Source of the DNA: CAZZEX01 sp964653285
GTDB lineage: Bacteria > Chloroflexota > Anaerolineae > B4-G1
DNA: 64,000 nt
Reading direction: 5' to 3'
Assembly: GCA_964653285.1 (NCBI GenBank)
Contig: CAZZEX010000010.1
Span: 10,529-74,528 of the forward strand
Shown: in pieces, positions 1-8,166 of the stretch
How the letters are laid out: each line of letters begins with the position of its first letter
Position numbering within the stretch: the stretch's first letter is position 1
Position numbers and translations under genes: made by a program
Notes under the pieces: model-generated
Databases searched by the model: none
Seen by the model: only the letters and a program-made list of their open reading frames with translations
What the model was told of the DNA's origin: nothing

Positions 1-199
1 TGGCCAGGGTGATCTGGTTCTGTGCCTCAATGCCTGCTTTCCTCTGAGGGCCGAGCCAGAGTGCCCAGACGGCGATGGCACAGACGCCCAGCACGAACAG
101 GCCGCCCAGCGTTCCTACGAGAATGATGAAGGTGCGATTGGCTCCTTCTTCCTCTGCTGCCTCTTCCTCTTCATCTGCATATAATTCGAGATCTTCCAC
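1..199 (-). CDS. membrane-anchored protein, N-terminal part (cut by window edge)
   Basis: A GTG start at 199-197 follows a perfect AGGAGG box (205-210) by 5 bases, and the frame stays open to the window edge. The visible 66 residues begin with an acidic run (ELYADEEEEAAEEEG), then one hydrophobic segment (FIILVGTLGGLFVLGVCAIA), then GPQRKAGIEAQ. This suggests a short cytoplasmic acidic tail, a single membrane helix and an outside C-terminal part. It is the last visible gene of the minus-strand operon that starts near 7914, 66 bases after the stop of the 353-residue protein. The function is unknown because most of the gene is missing. Confidence 0.7.
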   Translation of the reverse strand, partial: MEDLELYADEEEEAAEEEGANRTFIILVGTLGGLFVLGVCAIAVWALWLGPQRKAGIEAQNQITLA

Positions 200-265
200 T
201 CTTGCCTCCTTGAGCCGGCCTCTTGCTCCAATGAGTTGCCTAACGTTCCAGGTGGCTAGCGGGGC

Positions 266-1327
266 CTAGCGCAAAACCTCCAGATTCGCCAGGGGGACGA
301 AGATTGGTGCCCCCTGACCTAGGTCCACTTCTGCACCGCGTACCCTGGCCCCTGTCTCAATGCGGCGGGGGTGGGCAGGGAGCGCCACTACTGTGCCCAC
401 GGCGCCCATATAGGGCGCTCGTGCCATCCGCACCGGTGTTCCCACCGCCAGCGGTGTCCCGGGCTGCGTCTGGGCTGGCGGCAGTGTCTCGGCTGGCAGC
501 GGGATGACGATCTCGGGGCGCACTATATCCCAGCGTGGCTGGACCTGTCCGCTGATCGAGGCCTCCCGTCCGTCGTTAGTCGCGAGCAGGCGGAAGATAG
601 GCATTGACATAGGCACTGTCCCGATGCCCTCAGTGACGATGACAGGGAAGGGCAACTCCTTCACCTGTGAGATCAACTCGGGTGCCAGCCCGCCGACCAC
701 GATGCCTCGCACCTGGAGTTCCTGGGCTCGTTCAAGTGCACCCTCGTTTAGCCCAGCACCGCCGACCAGGACCGTCCCGTGGCAGGAGGGGTCAATGGCT
801 TTGCCTCGCAGCGGCTGGTCAGGGCTTTTCACCATGCACTTAATCACGCCCAAACTCTCACCTCCTGCTCCCCATACTCCCTGGATTACAGCCCCCATCG
901 TCTCAATGACCACACCATAGTGCTCCAGCACGTTGCTCACCGTGCCGTAGACATAGGCGCGCAGGTCGAATGTAGTGGGCTGTGCCTCGATCAATATGCG
1001 CCCACCACCACTGGCCGTCACCGCACCATCTATGGGTGACTTGACAGATCGTGCGATCAGACCACGTCGCCTGGCGACTACCTGGCCCTGCCGCACCTCA
1101 TCGCCCAGACTGACGCGCAGGTGGCGCCTGACCTGGGAGATAGGGACGCCTAATAAACGCGCTACTGGCAGGACACGGAAATCGCCAGGCAGGTTCACAC
1201 GCGCTACAACCTGCGTGGGCTCAACTCGATCCCCGACACGTGCAAACACTTCACCCGGCGCGGGCAACGTCCGCTTATGGCGCACGCTGGTTAAGGGAGT
1301 AACCCGAGTCTCAAAAGGGTAGTACAT
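266..1327 (-). CDS. barrel-sandwich (lipoyl/HlyD-like) hypothetical protein
   Basis: This 353-residue protein is not recognised as a named family. Residues about 20-110 read like two halves of a biotinyl/lipoyl-type barrel sandwich: PAPGEVFARVGDRVEP near 23, then VSLGDEVRQGQVVAR near 72 and SPIDGAVTASGGG near 97. The middle has glycine-rich stretches (VLVGGAGLNEGAL, GIVVGGLAPEL). The C-terminus (about 295-353) looks like a KOW-type beta unit (GTPVRMARAPYMGAVGTVV). No signal peptide is seen, so it is probably cytoplasmic. It starts 12 bases after the stop of the GlmL-like gene, whose last codons supply a GGGAGG box. I infer it works with that ATPase. No lysine in a lipoyl or biotin attachment motif is evident, so modification is not implied. 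Confidence 0.75.
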   Translation of the reverse strand: MYYPFETRVTPLTSVRHKRTLPAPGEVFARVGDRVEPTQVVARVNLPGDFRVLPVARLLGVPISQVRRHLRVSLGDEVRQGQVVARRRGLIARSVKSPIDGAVTASGGGRILIEAQPTTFDLRAYVYGTVSNVLEHYGVVIETMGAVIQGVWGAGGESLGVIKCMVKSPDQPLRGKAIDPSCHGTVLVGGAGLNEGALERAQELQVRGIVVGGLAPELISQVKELPFPVIVTEGIGTVPMSMPIFRLLATNDGREASISGQVQPRWDIVRPEIVIPLPAETLPPAQTQPGTPLAVGTPVRMARAPYMGAVGTVVALPAHPRRIETGARVRGAEVDLGQGAPIFVPLANLEVLR

Positions 1328-1339
1328 TTCGCAATTCGC

Positions 1340-3100
1340 TTATCCTCCCATGTCCCACAGCCATTGTCGCATCTGTAACTGGCACTGCTTCGGGGCTCTC
1401 GGGAAGCGCAGTGGGCGTCCACGGGCATCAATGATCAGTCCGACCAACCCACCGCTCACGCGCCGTTTGCCGGCTTTCCCTGGCCCGCCGAGGCCTACGT
1501 CGAAGTGGCGCAGTGGGCGCAGTTCCAGTACTGCCTGCTGACCGGGCAGCAAGGGCAGCACTTCCAGGTCGCCGTAATGCACCTCTACGCTGAACGTGCT
1601 GCCGTCGTCGTAAGTCACCCTCACCTTGAGGATTAGGTCCCCACGACGCGCATGCCCGACTGGCGTAACCACGGTCGCCAGATTGACGAGGACCCCGCTG
1701 TCCAGCGCCTCTACCGCTGCCAGCGGCTTGACTGCCGCAACGCTTCCCAATGCTGGTGCCAGTCCGTAAGCGTCCAACACTAGTGTGCTGACCCCAATAG
1801 GTTCCAGACTGTCCAACGCGATCAAGGCCGCCTGACCGGGGCGTGGCGCGTGTGCCAGTATCCCGCCGCTGACGACAATAGTGTCGCACAATGGCAGGAG
1901 GTGGGAATAGGGCCGTGCAGCGCCGGGCTTCCAGCCTGGGCGGGCTACCTCCAGTGTCATGCGGATCGCTTCGCGTGCCAATGCCTGTTCCAGCCACAAC
2001 TCGCGTGGCTCCTGCTGGATACTGACCGGACGCATCTCCTTGTTGATGAGCAACCCACGTGCCTCGTCGCTATTCATCGGTTCGGGTAGCCAACGGGTGA
2101 TGGTTTTGGCACCTCGCTCTTGTAGCAGTTGTTCCCCGCCGAAGGTGATGCCCAGATCACCACGTATTGCCAGGCAAGGTTGTCCATCAAAGACGGCGGC
2201 CACCGTCGTGTTAGCGGCACCCACGTCCACACCCAGCACACCCCTTGAGGGGTCACCCAGGTGCCACAGATACTGCACCAGCCGGCCAAGGGCGTGAGCA
2301 GTTGGTGTGGGTGGCGCTGGGCTCCAGCCACTTACGGCATCAATACCTGGCAGCAGCCCCATCTTGTCCTGCACATAGAGCGTGTCCAGTTCCGCCTGGG
2401 TGCTGAGCAGGTTCTCTTCCGTCAAAGTGGGCCGCACATTGTCGGCGACGCGCAGGTCGGCCTGTCCCCCCACGATGTTTACCACTCGCTGGCGCAGCCG
2501 GGAATTGCCCGCGTAGAGCAATCGGGGGCGCACGCTTGTGTCCATCATTGAGCAGGCCAGGGCTACTGTCTCCACCAGTTCAAGCACCGGTGTCACTGCG
2601 CCATCCTCTATACCCCCGGCGATGCAGATCACGTCGGGCGCAGCGTCAAGAATCGTGCGCACGCGCTCCTCGCCGCTCAGGCCTCCTTCTCGGCCATCAT
2701 TGGCCAGGATCGCCTTGACCAGTGAGTAAGTGCCGGCTGCTGCCCGCTCAGCACTGGCGACGCTCAGATCACGCACCAGGCCAGCCAACACGACCTGTAG
2801 CGGCTGGCTGGCGCTGACAGTCGCGGCGAACATGCCTACCCCCTGCCCACCTGCCAGTTCAGGGGAGATCAGATTGCCGCTCGTGTCGAAGAAGTGCCGG
2901 CCTGTGGCTTCGGAAATCCGCTCGACGGCGTGATGGATGCCGGCCGCCACATCGGACCAGGGGTACTCCGCCGTGGTAGGGGTCTCACCCTGCGCGACGA
3001 AGCGGTATTGCCCGGCCACCTGCTCAAGCAACACGGCTTTGGTCATTACCGTGCCGCAATCAGCCAATAGGATCGAATCAATGCGTTGCTCTTCTGTCAT
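1340..3100 (-). CDS. GlmL/MutL-like actin-fold ATPase (glutamate mutase L family)
   Basis: The 586-residue protein has the ASKHA (actin/Hsp70-type) phosphate-binding motif near its N-terminus (LLADCGTVMTKAVLLE, about 11-26) and a second one, GVDVGAANTTVAAVFDG, near 290. This is the pattern of the glutamate mutase L (GlmL/MutL) family, which is thought to maintain B12-dependent mutases. It is not the DNA mismatch repair MutL. It is longer than the roughly 460 residues usual for GlmL and carries a C-terminal beta-rich extension (about 470-586). A GAGAGG box precedes the ATG. No B12 mutase gene lies nearby; the neighbours are membrane and zinc-ribbon proteins. The substrate is therefore unclear, and a role as an ATPase of a membrane complex is inference. 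Confidence 0.8.
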   Translation of the reverse strand: MTEEQRIDSILLADCGTVMTKAVLLEQVAGQYRFVAQGETPTTAEYPWSDVAAGIHHAVERISEATGRHFFDTSGNLISPELAGGQGVGMFAATVSASQPLQVVLAGLVRDLSVASAERAAAGTYSLVKAILANDGREGGLSGEERVRTILDAAPDVICIAGGIEDGAVTPVLELVETVALACSMMDTSVRPRLLYAGNSRLRQRVVNIVGGQADLRVADNVRPTLTEENLLSTQAELDTLYVQDKMGLLPGIDAVSGWSPAPPTPTAHALGRLVQYLWHLGDPSRGVLGVDVGAANTTVAAVFDGQPCLAIRGDLGITFGGEQLLQERGAKTITRWLPEPMNSDEARGLLINKEMRPVSIQQEPRELWLEQALAREAIRMTLEVARPGWKPGAARPYSHLLPLCDTIVVSGGILAHAPRPGQAALIALDSLEPIGVSTLVLDAYGLAPALGSVAAVKPLAAVEALDSGVLVNLATVVTPVGHARRGDLILKVRVTYDDGSTFSVEVHYGDLEVLPLLPGQQAVLELRPLRHFDVGLGGPGKAGKRRVSGGLVGLIIDARGRPLRFPRAPKQCQLQMRQWLWDMGG

Positions 3101-3112
3101 CGTTGCCTCTCG

Positions 3113-3796
3113 CTAGCCGCCTATCACACGAAAATAGATGTTGGTGAAGATGTCAATGAGGTGTTGAATACGGCCGATGAAGATCGAGAGGGATGCTGTT
3201 AGTGCCCCGGCAAAGGCGACGCCAAAAGCGAAGGTCAAGAACACGCGCCCTACCCACGCCAACGCTCTGACGCCCCGTGTCCACACCCCTGTTAATCCTC
3301 GCTGCTTTCTTGGCACGGTGAAGTTGAAGGCCATCAATGTACAGATCGTGCCCACGACGATCAGCAGACCGTCCAGTGGCCCCGCGCGGAACGATGCTAG
3401 CGAGGCGGGACTCAGAGCACGGCCTGTCGCCCCGATCTGCGGGACGAGGGTGCCTAGCAATGCACCACTCAGTGCCACCGCTGTCCCAACGCCGACGAGG
3501 TAGGCAACAGAGAAGTTCCCTATGTAGGCATGCCTGGGTAAGCCCTTGATAAGCAACAAGATGCCCAACGTCAGAGGGGCCACCATGATGTACTCTTTGC
3601 CCACGAGCTGGGCCAATACCTTGAGGATGAAGATCTCGCGCAGCACGATGCCGAAGGAGTAGCCCATCAGCGCGCCGATGAAGAGGTGTAATGCCAGCCG
3701 GTAAAGAAGATTATCACCCAATAGATAACTGAAGATCATGAGCGTCAACACCGCTCCCAGCACCAGGCCAGCAGTTTCGAGTATCTCGGGTGTCAC
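3113..3796 (-). CDS. polytopic membrane protein, unknown function
   Basis: This 227-residue protein has about six hydrophobic segments: LVLGAVLTLMIFSYLLG near 11, LALHLFIGALMGYSFG, MVAPLTLGILLLI, YLVGVGTAVALSGALLGTL, PLDGLLIVVGTICTLMAF and WVGRVFLTFAFGVAFAGALT. It starts with GTG, overlapping the stop of the zinc-ribbon gene (GTGA), so translation is probably coupled. No family is recognised. Its place between the zinc-ribbon gene and the GlmL-like gene suggests it is the membrane part of the same complex. Confidence 0.75.
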   Translation of the reverse strand: MTPEILETAGLVLGAVLTLMIFSYLLGDNLLYRLALHLFIGALMGYSFGIVLREIFILKVLAQLVGKEYIMVAPLTLGILLLIKGLPRHAYIGNFSVAYLVGVGTAVALSGALLGTLVPQIGATGRALSPASLASFRAGPLDGLLIVVGTICTLMAFNFTVPRKQRGLTGVWTRGVRALAWVGRVFLTFAFGVAFAGALTASLSIFIGRIQHLIDIFTNIYFRVIGG

Positions 3797-6255
3797 TTTT
3801 TCCTCCTGCGCGAGCCACCGAGGGCGTAGAGGACTGCACCGAGGGTCATCAGGCCGACGATGGCGATGTGCCCCACTGCCAGGGCGTTAAGTCGCTGAGT
3901 GGCCCGCCCTGCCGATCCACGATGCATTTCGTAGGCGGCTGCTCCGCCCAACCCGTTGATCGCTCCCTCCAGTTGTCCCGCACTGACGTCCAGGTATGGG
4001 CTGGCGGCTGGCTCCAGGGCTGCGCTCAAACCTGCCACAATTGCAGGGGCACCTTCGCCCCGTGCCTGAAGTCGGCTCTGCTCGACCCACCAGCGCAGTG
4101 GCCCAGGCTGAGCGGTCAACACGAGAATCAGTTCGGGGGGCGTATGGGGGGGGGTACTAGCATTGGTCAACAGTTGTGAGACGCCTGTAGCACCGCCTGG
4201 TCGGTAGTCCGACCGCGCGTACTGTGTCTCTGTGTACCGTTCCTCGGATGCGATAATGCCGCTCAACAGCCTTGCTGCCACTGTCTTTCCCTCGGGTCGC
4301 GTGCTGACGACGGAGATGTGTGCCCCCTGATCAAGCAGGTGCCGCAGGATCGGTTCTGCCACCAGGTTGAGTTCCTCCGCCTCCGCTGGCCCGTACTCGA
4401 AGGCGACCAGGACAGCGTCCCCCGCATGCACATCTTGGATGACGTCGTGCATCCTTTTCAAGCGCTGGAATTCTATCCTTCTACCCGCTTCGGGGGCTTC
4501 GGCCGGCTTTGTCAGGGTCGGAATATCCTCCCGCGGTATGATCAGCGGCGCCATCAGCATACCCCCGACGGCTATGACGAGCACGGCCGCCACCAGCCAG
4601 CGCTGGGCTCGTTCGCCCATGCTGATGCCCCGCTTGCGCGCTGTCGGTCGCGGCGTCTCGACCGGCCGGGCCAGCAGGCTTTGGAGCAACTGTGCCCGGG
4701 CTACGCTCACCTCGCTGATTTCCGGTGACAGTGCGCTTTCACGGACGGCAGGCACCTCAATAGCCAATGTTGGGGGGATGACGCCACGCAGCCCTTCCAG
4801 TAGCCCCTCAGTCTCCAGCGGCCCCTCCTCAGCGGGTGCCTCGGTTGCCTCAGGGCGTGGACGCAGGACCTCTAACCAGCCGGGGATCTCCGCGCGTGCC
4901 AGGCCCTCCGCCTCGGCTACTCCAGTCCCGGGTTCAGGTGGAAGGAGTGGGGTTACTCCTTCAAAGGCGGGAGTCGTCGGGGCAGAAGGAGGAGCGGGCT
5001 CTGCCTCAAGTCCGCTCAGCCACTCCGGGACCTCCGTCGGCGCGGCCTTGGCTGCTGGCGGTGCGGCCTGTGGGGGTGCACCCTCCGGTGGTGCCATCTC
5101 CCGCAGCCAGTCGGGGACCTCGGCCGGGGCCGGGGCGGGCGTCGCGGGGATTGCTTCCTCCGGCGCGGCCTCGGCTGCTGGCGGTGCGGCCTGTGGGGGC
5201 GCACCCTCCGGTGGTGCCATCTCCCGCAGCCAGTCGGGGACCTCGGCCGGGGCCGGGGCGGGCGTCGCGGGGATTGCTTCCTCCGGCGCGGCCTCGGCTG
5301 CTGGCGGTNNNNNNNNNNNNNNNNNNNNNNNNNNNNNNNNNNNNNNNNNNNNNNNNNNNNNNNNNNNNNNNNNNNNNNNNNNNNNNNNNNNNNNNNNNNN
5401 NNNNNNNNTCTCCCGCAGCCAGTCGGGGACCTCGGCTGGGGGCGGGGCGGGCGTCGCGGGGATCGCTTCCTGCGGCGCGGCCTCGGCTGCTGGCGGTGCG
5501 GCCTGTGGGGGCGCACCCTCCGGTGGTGCCATCTCCCGCAGCCAGTCGGGGACCTCGGCTGGGGGCGGGGCGGGCGTCGCGGGGATTGCTTCCTCCGGCG
5601 CGGCCTCGGCTGCTGGCGGTGCGGCCTGTGGGGGCGCACCCTCCGGTGGTGCCATCTCCCGCAGCCAGTCGGGGACCTCGGCCGGGACCAGTTCTTGGAG
5701 CCGCTCTGTGATCTCGCCCACGGCAGGTGATGGCACCGCCAGCGCTTCTTCTAAAGGTGCTTTCGTGGTCGGTTGTTCCTCGCCCGGTGTTGCCTGGGTC
5801 TTTACACTGACTGGGCCCAGATCGCGCAGCCAGTCGGGGATCTCGACTGGTTCGATGGGTTCGGTTGTAGTCTCAGGTTCCTCGGCTTCCTCCATCGTCG
5901 AAGCCCGAAGTTGTGTTAGCCAATCTTCCGTTTCCCTTTCCTCTGTCCCGACTCCCTCGGCCACGTCCTCAACTTGCTGTTCCTGCTTCTCCTCCAATGG
6001 GATAGTAGGCAGAGAAAGCCCTTTGATGGGGGCTTGCTCACGTCCCGATTCCTCGAAGGGTGGAACTGTCATTGGGATGAGGCGAGCGCCGCACTTGTCA
6101 CAATAGGCATTGCCGATAGGGTTCGTCGCGCCGCACATCGGGCAGCGTAACGCCGTGCGCATCGGGAGCGGTGCGCCGCATTCGTTACAGAAGCGACTTC
6201 CTCTTCGATTGGCTGTACCGCACTTTGGACAGTAGATCATAGCGTTGCTACTCAC
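3793..6255 (-). CDS. double zinc-ribbon protein with PDWL tandem repeats and C-terminal TM
   Basis: The protein is about 820 residues and is interrupted by an assembly gap. Two zinc ribbons lie at the N-terminus: CPKCGTANRRGSRFCNECG (about 9-27) and CPMCGATNPIGNAYCDKCG (about 38-56). A long acidic, proline/alanine-rich region follows, with motifs of the form [IV]P[DEG]WL. They include IPDWLRDLG, a block of 41-residue repeats each holding VPDWLRE, VPEWLSGLE and IPGWLEVLR. A transmembrane helix (WLVAAVLVIAVGGMLMAPLI) sits near residue 540. A folded domain then resembles an ABC-type sugar-binding or surface alpha/beta domain, and a final helix (HIAIVGLMTLGAVLYALGG) ends in a basic tail. Start and stop overlap both neighbours (GTGA). 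The motifs look like peptide ligands for a partner protein, but no partner is known. Confidence 0.75.
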   Translation of the reverse strand: MSSNAMIYCPKCGTANRRGSRFCNECGAPLPMRTALRCPMCGATNPIGNAYCDKCGARLIPMTVPPFEESGREQAPIKGLSLPTIPLEEKQEQQVEDVAEGVGTEERETEDWLTQLRASTMEEAEEPETTTEPIEPVEIPDWLRDLGPVSVKTQATPGEEQPTTKAPLEEALAVPSPAVGEITERLQELVPAEVPDWLREMAPPEGAPPQAAPPAAEAAPEEAIPATPAPPPAEVPDWLREMAPPEGAPPQAAPPAAEAAPQEAIPATPAPPPAEVPDWLREXXXXXXXXXXXXXXXXXXXXXXXXXXXXXXXXXXPPAAEAAPEEAIPATPAPAPAEVPDWLREMAPPEGAPPQAAPPAAEAAPEEAIPATPAPAPAEVPDWLREMAPPEGAPPQAAPPAAKAAPTEVPEWLSGLEAEPAPPSAPTTPAFEGVTPLLPPEPGTGVAEAEGLARAEIPGWLEVLRPRPEATEAPAEEGPLETEGLLEGLRGVIPPTLAIEVPAVRESALSPEISEVSVARAQLLQSLLARPVETPRPTARKRGISMGERAQRWLVAAVLVIAVGGMLMAPLIIPREDIPTLTKPAEAPEAGRRIEFQRLKRMHDVIQDVHAGDAVLVAFEYGPAEAEELNLVAEPILRHLLDQGAHISVVSTRPEGKTVAARLLSGIIASEERYTETQYARSDYRPGGATGVSQLLTNASTPPHTPPELILVLTAQPGPLRWWVEQSRLQARGEGAPAIVAGLSAALEPAASPYLDVSAGQLEGAINGLGGAAAYEMHRGSAGRATQRLNALAVGHIAIVGLMTLGAVLYALGGSRRRKK
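5030..5690. repeat. 123-bp in-frame tandem repeat (41-residue PDWL unit)
   Basis: At least five copies of a 123-bp unit are visible, split by the N gap. Each codes for 41 residues with the core VPDWLREMAPPEGAPPQ followed by an alanine/proline spacer. Copies differ only by a few bases, for example PAPAP versus PAPPP and EEAI versus QEAI. Such high identity points to recent expansion or gene conversion, and it explains why the assembly broke here. Confidence 0.9.
5309..5408. other. assembly gap of 100 N inside the tandem repeat
   Basis: This is a run of exactly 100 N, a placeholder length. Both flanks lie within the 123-bp repeat, so the true missing sequence should be 34 + 123k bases (k = 0, 1, 2...) if the repeat continues. 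Because 100 and 34 leave the same remainder on division by 3, the reading frame happens to be preserved across the gap. Confidence 0.95.
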
Positions 6256-6890
6256 AACTCACTATGAGGCCGTTCGCTGGCCACAAAGACTCGTAGGGCA
6301 GTGATCACTGTGCCCAGCGCAACTCCCAGGAGCAGACCGCGCATCCCTGCCATCCCCGGCACGTTGACGACCCAGTCCCGGATGTCGGCCAGCCACTCCA
6401 GATTTGCAAGAGGTGTGCTGCCCAGCAGCGTCACGGCCACAACCAGTAAGAAGAACACGCCTCTCGCGCTGCCCCGTGCGCGCAGCAAGCGGAACGCTGC
6501 CAACGCCAGTGTGAAGACTAGCAGCGCGGCCAGCGATGCTCCTAGCGGGCTGATCACATAGTCGAACGTTACGTGGTCGAGCGTCTTCTGGATTGTGGTA
6601 CTCGCTGGTAGAACGGAGGGAACCCAGGCTGCCAACGCAGCGAGCAGCAGTACCAGGCTGCAGAGCCAGCCCTTACGTAGGTGGGCCACCCGCCCGCCAT
6701 GAATGCGCAAGACATTGAACATGCCCAGGAAGAAGGCGAATCCGGCCACGATGACTGCCCACTCGACCAGACAGTCGCGGAAGTAAGTCAGCGTCTGGCT
6801 TGTCGGGATCAGATATCCGGCCAGCACGACCAGGCCCGGGAGTGTTCCGAAGAGGAGGACAGGAATCCACCGTTTGACGAGACTGCTCAT
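6252..6890 (-). CDS. polytopic membrane protein, unknown function
   Basis: About 212 residues with roughly six hydrophobic segments (WIPVLLFGTLPGLVVLAGYL, WAVIVAGFAFFLGMFNVL, WLCSLVLLLAALAAWV, PLGASLAALLVFTLALAAF, GVFFLLVVAVTLLGS and a last one near the end). I chose the ATG at 6890; a GTG at 6899, overlapping the previous stop as GTGA, is an alternative. The stop overlaps the GTG start of the zinc-ribbon gene. No family is recognised. It is the second multi-helix membrane protein of the operon. Confidence 0.75.
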   Translation of the reverse strand: MSSLVKRWIPVLLFGTLPGLVVLAGYLIPTSQTLTYFRDCLVEWAVIVAGFAFFLGMFNVLRIHGGRVAHLRKGWLCSLVLLLAALAAWVPSVLPASTTIQKTLDHVTFDYVISPLGASLAALLVFTLALAAFRLLRARGSARGVFFLLVVAVTLLGSTPLANLEWLADIRDWVVNVPGMAGMRGLLLGVALGTVITALRVFVASERPHSEL

Positions 6891-6895
6891 CGGAG

Positions 6896-7648
6896 TCACC
6901 AACCTTGCCAATTGCTCAGAAAAGCCAGCCCAGCCGCGCCCAGGATGATCAGCACCAGGATCACGCGCAGGATATCTTGGGCCACCAGGCTGACCAGATA
7001 GCGCCGCTCTCCAGTCATTTGAGCGCCAGCGGCGTACAGTTCCTCTCCCACGGCCAGCCGGCTGATGGCAGGATATAGTGCGCCGATAGCACGAGGGGCA
7101 GCAGCAGCGGCTAACTGGGACAGGTCACGTCGGGCGCCAGCGTCGGTGATCAACGAGACCTCGGCTCCGAAAGCACCGGCCATCATGTTGGCCGTAACAT
7201 TCTCAGTCGTGGCTACGTAGGCCGCCCCGGCTGCGTACGCCACCGGCGAGGGCGCGACGAATCGCACCCTACCGGGATCGTACAGCTCTGCGAGACCGCG
7301 TCGCTCGTATGCCCGGCGCAGGATGTCCTGGGCCAGAGGAAGCAACGTGGGGTCGCCTACGGTGATGATAGGCGGTGCGCTGTAAGAAACGGCGGCATCG
7401 GCCAGTGCCTCCACCACCTGGAGCCCCGCCAAAGAGGTGACTGCATCCTCCCCGTGCAGCCCGCCACTGCCAAGCGCGATGTGAATTGCCCCACCGCTCT
7501 CGGCAGCATACCCTGCTTGGGCTCGCAAGTCTTGGAAGGCAGGTAACGGGCGCACACATGGACTCGGCCCCTTTTTGCCGCGCAGAATGAGCATTGCCAC
7601 GAGTACCAGGCCGCTTAGGGTTAGCAGGAGGATAGCCCCAACGTTCAT
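6896..7648 (-). CDS. DUF6754-like membrane-anchored protein
   Basis: The chosen ATG (7648) overlaps the stop of the upstream gene (ATGA) and gives a protein starting MNVGAILLLTLSGLVLVAMLIL, a short N-terminal helix. The middle (about 30-200) is a soluble alpha/beta domain with the runs IHIALGSGGLHGEDAVTSLAG, APPIITVGDPTLLPLAQDIL and SPVAYAAGAAYVATTENV. A C-terminal helix (ILRVILVLIILGAAGLAFL) ends the protein. I recall this architecture as DUF6754, common in Chloroflexota, but could not search. Two terminal helices around a soluble domain suggest a membrane-tethered binding domain. It is part of the GlmL-like operon. Confidence 0.7.
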   Translation of the reverse strand: MNVGAILLLTLSGLVLVAMLILRGKKGPSPCVRPLPAFQDLRAQAGYAAESGGAIHIALGSGGLHGEDAVTSLAGLQVVEALADAAVSYSAPPIITVGDPTLLPLAQDILRRAYERRGLAELYDPGRVRFVAPSPVAYAAGAAYVATTENVTANMMAGAFGAEVSLITDAGARRDLSQLAAAAAPRAIGALYPAISRLAVGEELYAAGAQMTGERRYLVSLVAQDILRVILVLIILGAAGLAFLSNWQGW

Positions 7649-7914
7649 TTCTTCCCACTCTCCTTCTCTTCCAGGCAAGCACTTAACCGATCCAGCAGTT
7701 CTGGACTGTCCAGCAGAGCCATAGTTTGCTCGAGCGTTACGTCGTTCACAATGCCGGTCACCAGCGGCTGGGTCATAAGAAGAACCTGGCTGCCCAGGAA
7801 CCCAAATGCGTGGGCGACCTCGAGAAGCGGTAGCACTACTGGCGAGAGCCCCAGTGCCTCAATACGTCTGACCCACGCCTCAACCCACACCTGTTGCTCT
7901 GTCTCGCTACTCAC
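7645..7914 (-). CDS. small hypothetical protein, first gene of the GlmL-like operon
   Basis: An 89-residue protein starting at GTG 7914 with AGAAGG about 8 bases upstream. A longer frame to 8022 exists, but it would place the start above the promoter. The sequence (SSETEQQVWVEAWVRRIEALGLSPVVLPLLEVAHAFG...) is mixed, with a moderately hydrophobic middle (HAFGFLGSQVLLMTQPLV) and a helical, charged C-terminus ending EEKESGKK. No family is recognised. It is coupled to the next gene by an ATGA overlap. Confidence 0.65.
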   Translation of the reverse strand: MSSETEQQVWVEAWVRRIEALGLSPVVLPLLEVAHAFGFLGSQVLLMTQPLVTGIVNDVTLEQTMALLDSPELLDRLSACLEEKESGKK

Positions 7915-7933
7915 GATAGGGCCTTCTGCTCTC

Positions 7934-7962
7934 AGTATACCAGAGATACGGGTAAATTGCCA
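7934..7962 (-). promoter_or_regulatory. sigma-70-like promoter of the GlmL-like operon
   Basis: Reading the minus strand, TGGCAA (7957-7962) and TATACT (7934-7939) are separated by 17 bases. Transcription would start only a few bases before the AGAAGG box of the GTG at 7914, giving a very short leader. The -35 is weak. Confidence 0.45.
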
Positions 7963-8101
7963 CCTCGTCGGCGATGCCCTTGTAAACATACCTAGTATAG
8001 CACGATTTGGAATGCTAAGCAAACTCCCCGGCCGCGTTGCAAGTACATTCCACCTGCTCGCTCCCGCTGAATAACCGTCCGGCGAGAGTTCGTCTGTCCG
8101 T

Positions 8102-8130
8102 TTGGCGCGTATGGCGGAATTGAGTATAAT
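8102..8130 (+). promoter_or_regulatory. promoter of the GNAT-racemase pair
   Basis: TTGGCG (8102-8107), a 17-base spacer and a perfect TATAAT (8125-8130) lie 36 bases before the ATG at 8167. The promoter faces away from that of the GlmL-like operon, so 7963-8101 is a divergent control region. Confidence 0.6.
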
Positions 8131-8166
8131 TTCGCTGGCAGAATACTGGGGGCCGTATTAGGAGAA

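Noticed and set aside
1340..3100. DNA mismatch repair MutL
   Set aside because: The ASKHA phosphate motifs (DCGTVMTKA, GVDVGAANTT) fit the glutamate mutase L family; GHKL ATPase motifs are absent.
5030..5690. Regular repeats suggesting a CRISPR array
   Set aside because: Repeats are contiguous 123-bp coding units with no spacers, in frame with the zinc-ribbon protein.
4367..6106. Long plus-strand frame of 579 codons
   Set aside because: It is the mirror of the zinc-ribbon gene; its Ser/Ala/Gly repeats follow from the opposite-strand codons.
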